Source of the DNA: Pusillimonas sp. T7-7
GTDB lineage: Bacteria > Pseudomonadota > Gammaproteobacteria > Burkholderiales > Burkholderiaceae_B
Direction: 5' to 3'
NCBI RefSeq assembly: GCF_000209655.1
Contig: NC_015458.1
Location: 1,612,001 to 1,676,000 of the forward strand
Length of the DNA: 64,000 nt
This document shows positions 62,891 through 64,000 of this stretch, in pieces. The notes under the pieces were generated by a model that made no database searches, was not told the DNA's origin, and saw only the letters and a list, made by a program, of their open reading frames with translations. The number at the start of each line of letters is the position of its first letter. Position 1 is the stretch's first letter. The translations under genes and the position numbers were made by a program.

Positions 62891-63052
62891 TTTTATCATT
62901 CCGCAAGAAGCTAAAGAAAAGAAGCCCAAGTGTAATTCGATGCCTTCCTGACTGCACGCGTTAAAATAGAGCGTCTTAGGGAGCCCTAAGCCTTGTTCAG
63001 GCATCCGGGGCCACCAGTTTCACCTTCTTTACTCGGAATTATCAATACTTTT

Positions 63053-63796
63053 ATGGCCGGACATAGTAAATGGGCGAATATCCAGCACCGAAAGGGTCGC
63101 CAAGATGCCAAGCGAGGCAAGCTCTGGACAAAAATCATTCGTGAAATCACCGTTGCGGCTCGCGCCGGCGGCCCCGATCCCGACACCAACCCACGCCTGC
63201 GGATGGCCTGGGACAAGGCCACCGCGGCCAATATGCCCAAAGACAACATCCAGCGCGCCATACAGCGCGGCGCGGGTGCTGCCGACGGCGCCAATTACGA
63301 GGAAATCCGCTACGAAGGCTATGGCGTGGGCGGCGCAGCCGTTATTGTTGATTGCATGACCGACAACCGCATGCGCACCGTTGCCGAAGTACGCCACGCA
63401 TTCAGCAAGCACGGCGGCAACCTGGGGCAAGAAGGCTCGGTAGCCTTTATGTTCAATCACTGCGGCCAATTCCTGTTTGCACCGGGCACCTCCGAGGAAG
63501 CCGTCATGGAGGCCGCCCTGGAAGCCGGCGCCGAAGACATCCACACCGATGAAGAAGGCATGATCGAGGTCATTACAGCGCCTGGCGACTACGCCGCCGT
63601 CAAGACGGCATTCGAGCAGGCCGGACTGATGCCCGAAGTTCAAGACGTCGTCATGAAGGCCCTGAACGAAGCCGAGCTGACCGGAGACGACGCAATCAAG
63701 ATGCAGAAAATGCTGGATATGCTCGAAAGCCTGGACGACGTGCAGGAAGTCTATTCCACAGCCACCTTCGACGAGTCCAACGACATCGACGAGTAG
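63053..63796 (+). CDS. yebC: YebC/PmpR family protein (TACO1-like)
   Basis: The 247-residue product begins [23 protein letters not shown], the family signature. It continues with [42 protein letters not shown], and [18 protein letters not shown]. YebC proteins act as DNA-binding regulators in some bacteria and have been linked to translation of proline-rich stretches, like mitochondrial TACO1. A start at 62993 is in frame but not conserved. It precedes purD by 41 bases, an order usual in Bordetella relatives. Confidence 0.96.
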   Translation: MAGHSKWANIQHRKGRQDAKRGKLWTKIIREITVAARAGGPDPDTNPRLRMAWDKATAANMPKDNIQRAIQRGAGAADGANYEEIRYEGYGVGGAAVIVDCMTDNRMRTVAEVRHAFSKHGGNLGQEGSVAFMFNHCGQFLFAPGTSEEAVMEAALEAGAEDIHTDEEGMIEVITAPGDYAAVKTAFEQAGLMPEVQDVVMKALNEAELTGDDAIKMQKMLDMLESLDDVQEVYSTATFDESNDIDE

Positions 63797-63837
63797 CCAC
63801 TCTTTTTAATTTACTTGAGCGCGCAAGCACCCACATC

Positions 63838-64000
63838 ATGAAACTACTCGTAATCGGCGGCGGTGGCCGGGAACACGCACTGGCCTGGCGCCTGGCGCAG
63901 TCTCCACGCATACAAACGGTATATATCGCACCGGGCAATGGCGGAACGGCCCTGGCCGACAATATGCAAAACCTGGCCATCAGTTCCACTGACGACCTCA
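63838..64000 (+). CDS. purD: Phosphoribosylamine-glycine ligase PurD, N-terminal part only
   Basis: ATP-grasp enzyme making glycinamide ribonucleotide in purine synthesis. Only 54 residues are in the window: [20 protein letters not shown] then [20 protein letters not shown], the conserved PurD front with the G-G-G-R-E-H-A loop. It is cut by the right edge. The upstream yebC gene is on the same strand. Confidence 0.95.
   Translation, partial: MKLLVIGGGGREHALAWRLAQSPRIQTVYIAPGNGGTALADNMQNLAISSTDDL

Overview
The window reads as a chromosomal segment of a betaproteobacterium of the Alcaligenaceae (Bordetella/Achromobacter/Advenella/Pusillimonas type). The reasons are the serC-gyrA-ompA-ubiG-gph gene order, a one-piece tmRNA whose tag reads ANDERFALAA, a fused LivM-LivG transporter protein, a TAXI-type TRAP system and an H-NS protein of the short betaproteobacterial type. 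The genus assignment is inference; no search was run.

Layout. 1-6.7 kb: housekeeping genes serC (cut by the edge), gyrA, an OmpA-like protein, ubiG and gph. 6.7-13.9 kb: a possible Dabb-protein remnant, the tmRNA gene, sstT, a three-domain copper nitrite reductase with an FNR-type box, azoR, dbpA and ribA. 13.9-18.8 kb: a five-function branched-chain amino acid/amide ABC operon. 19-23 kb: a patch of small unrecognised genes, including a tandem pair of paralogues, around a stand-alone LigD-type polymerase. 23-28.8 kb: RidA, a TRAP-TAXI transporter and a Tat-exported serine hydrolase. 28.9-32.05 kb: a decayed prophage or island with at least two deletion scars, ending at tRNA-Lys(CTT). 32.2-43.3 kb: purB, a GST, a TSUP permease, mnmA, glcDEF with a second GlcD-like oxidase, and aroG behind a Phe/Tyr leader-peptide attenuator. 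43.4-50.6 kb: a complete ectoine/hydroxyectoine locus, with uptake operon ehuBCDA facing biosynthetic operon ectR-ectABCD. 50.6-64 kb: tldD with its nitrilase partner, H-NS, a DUF4136-like lipoprotein, pepN, fbp, qor, an EamA permease, a tartrate/D-malate dehydrogenase, a HerA-like ATPase, yebC and the start of purD.

How the parts work together. The ectoine locus gives both synthesis and scavenging of compatible solutes under one MarR-type regulator; a 22-bp palindrome overlaps the ectR promoter and a partial match lies ahead of ehuB. The glc cluster oxidises glycolate, which links to Gph (phosphoglycolate salvage). NirK has no nor, nap or accessory genes beside it but carries its own cupredoxin electron-transfer domain. 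The most striking regulatory element is the aroG leader: a 28-codon peptide with the run PFFFFYFYAF, followed by a strong intrinsic terminator just before aroG.

No CRISPR array, rRNA operon or intact insertion sequence was seen. Nothing in the window is a clearly new multi-gene system; the best candidates for under-described biology are the aroG attenuator, the tandem small paralogues with their palindrome-flanked promoter region, and the stand-alone LigD-type polymerase.
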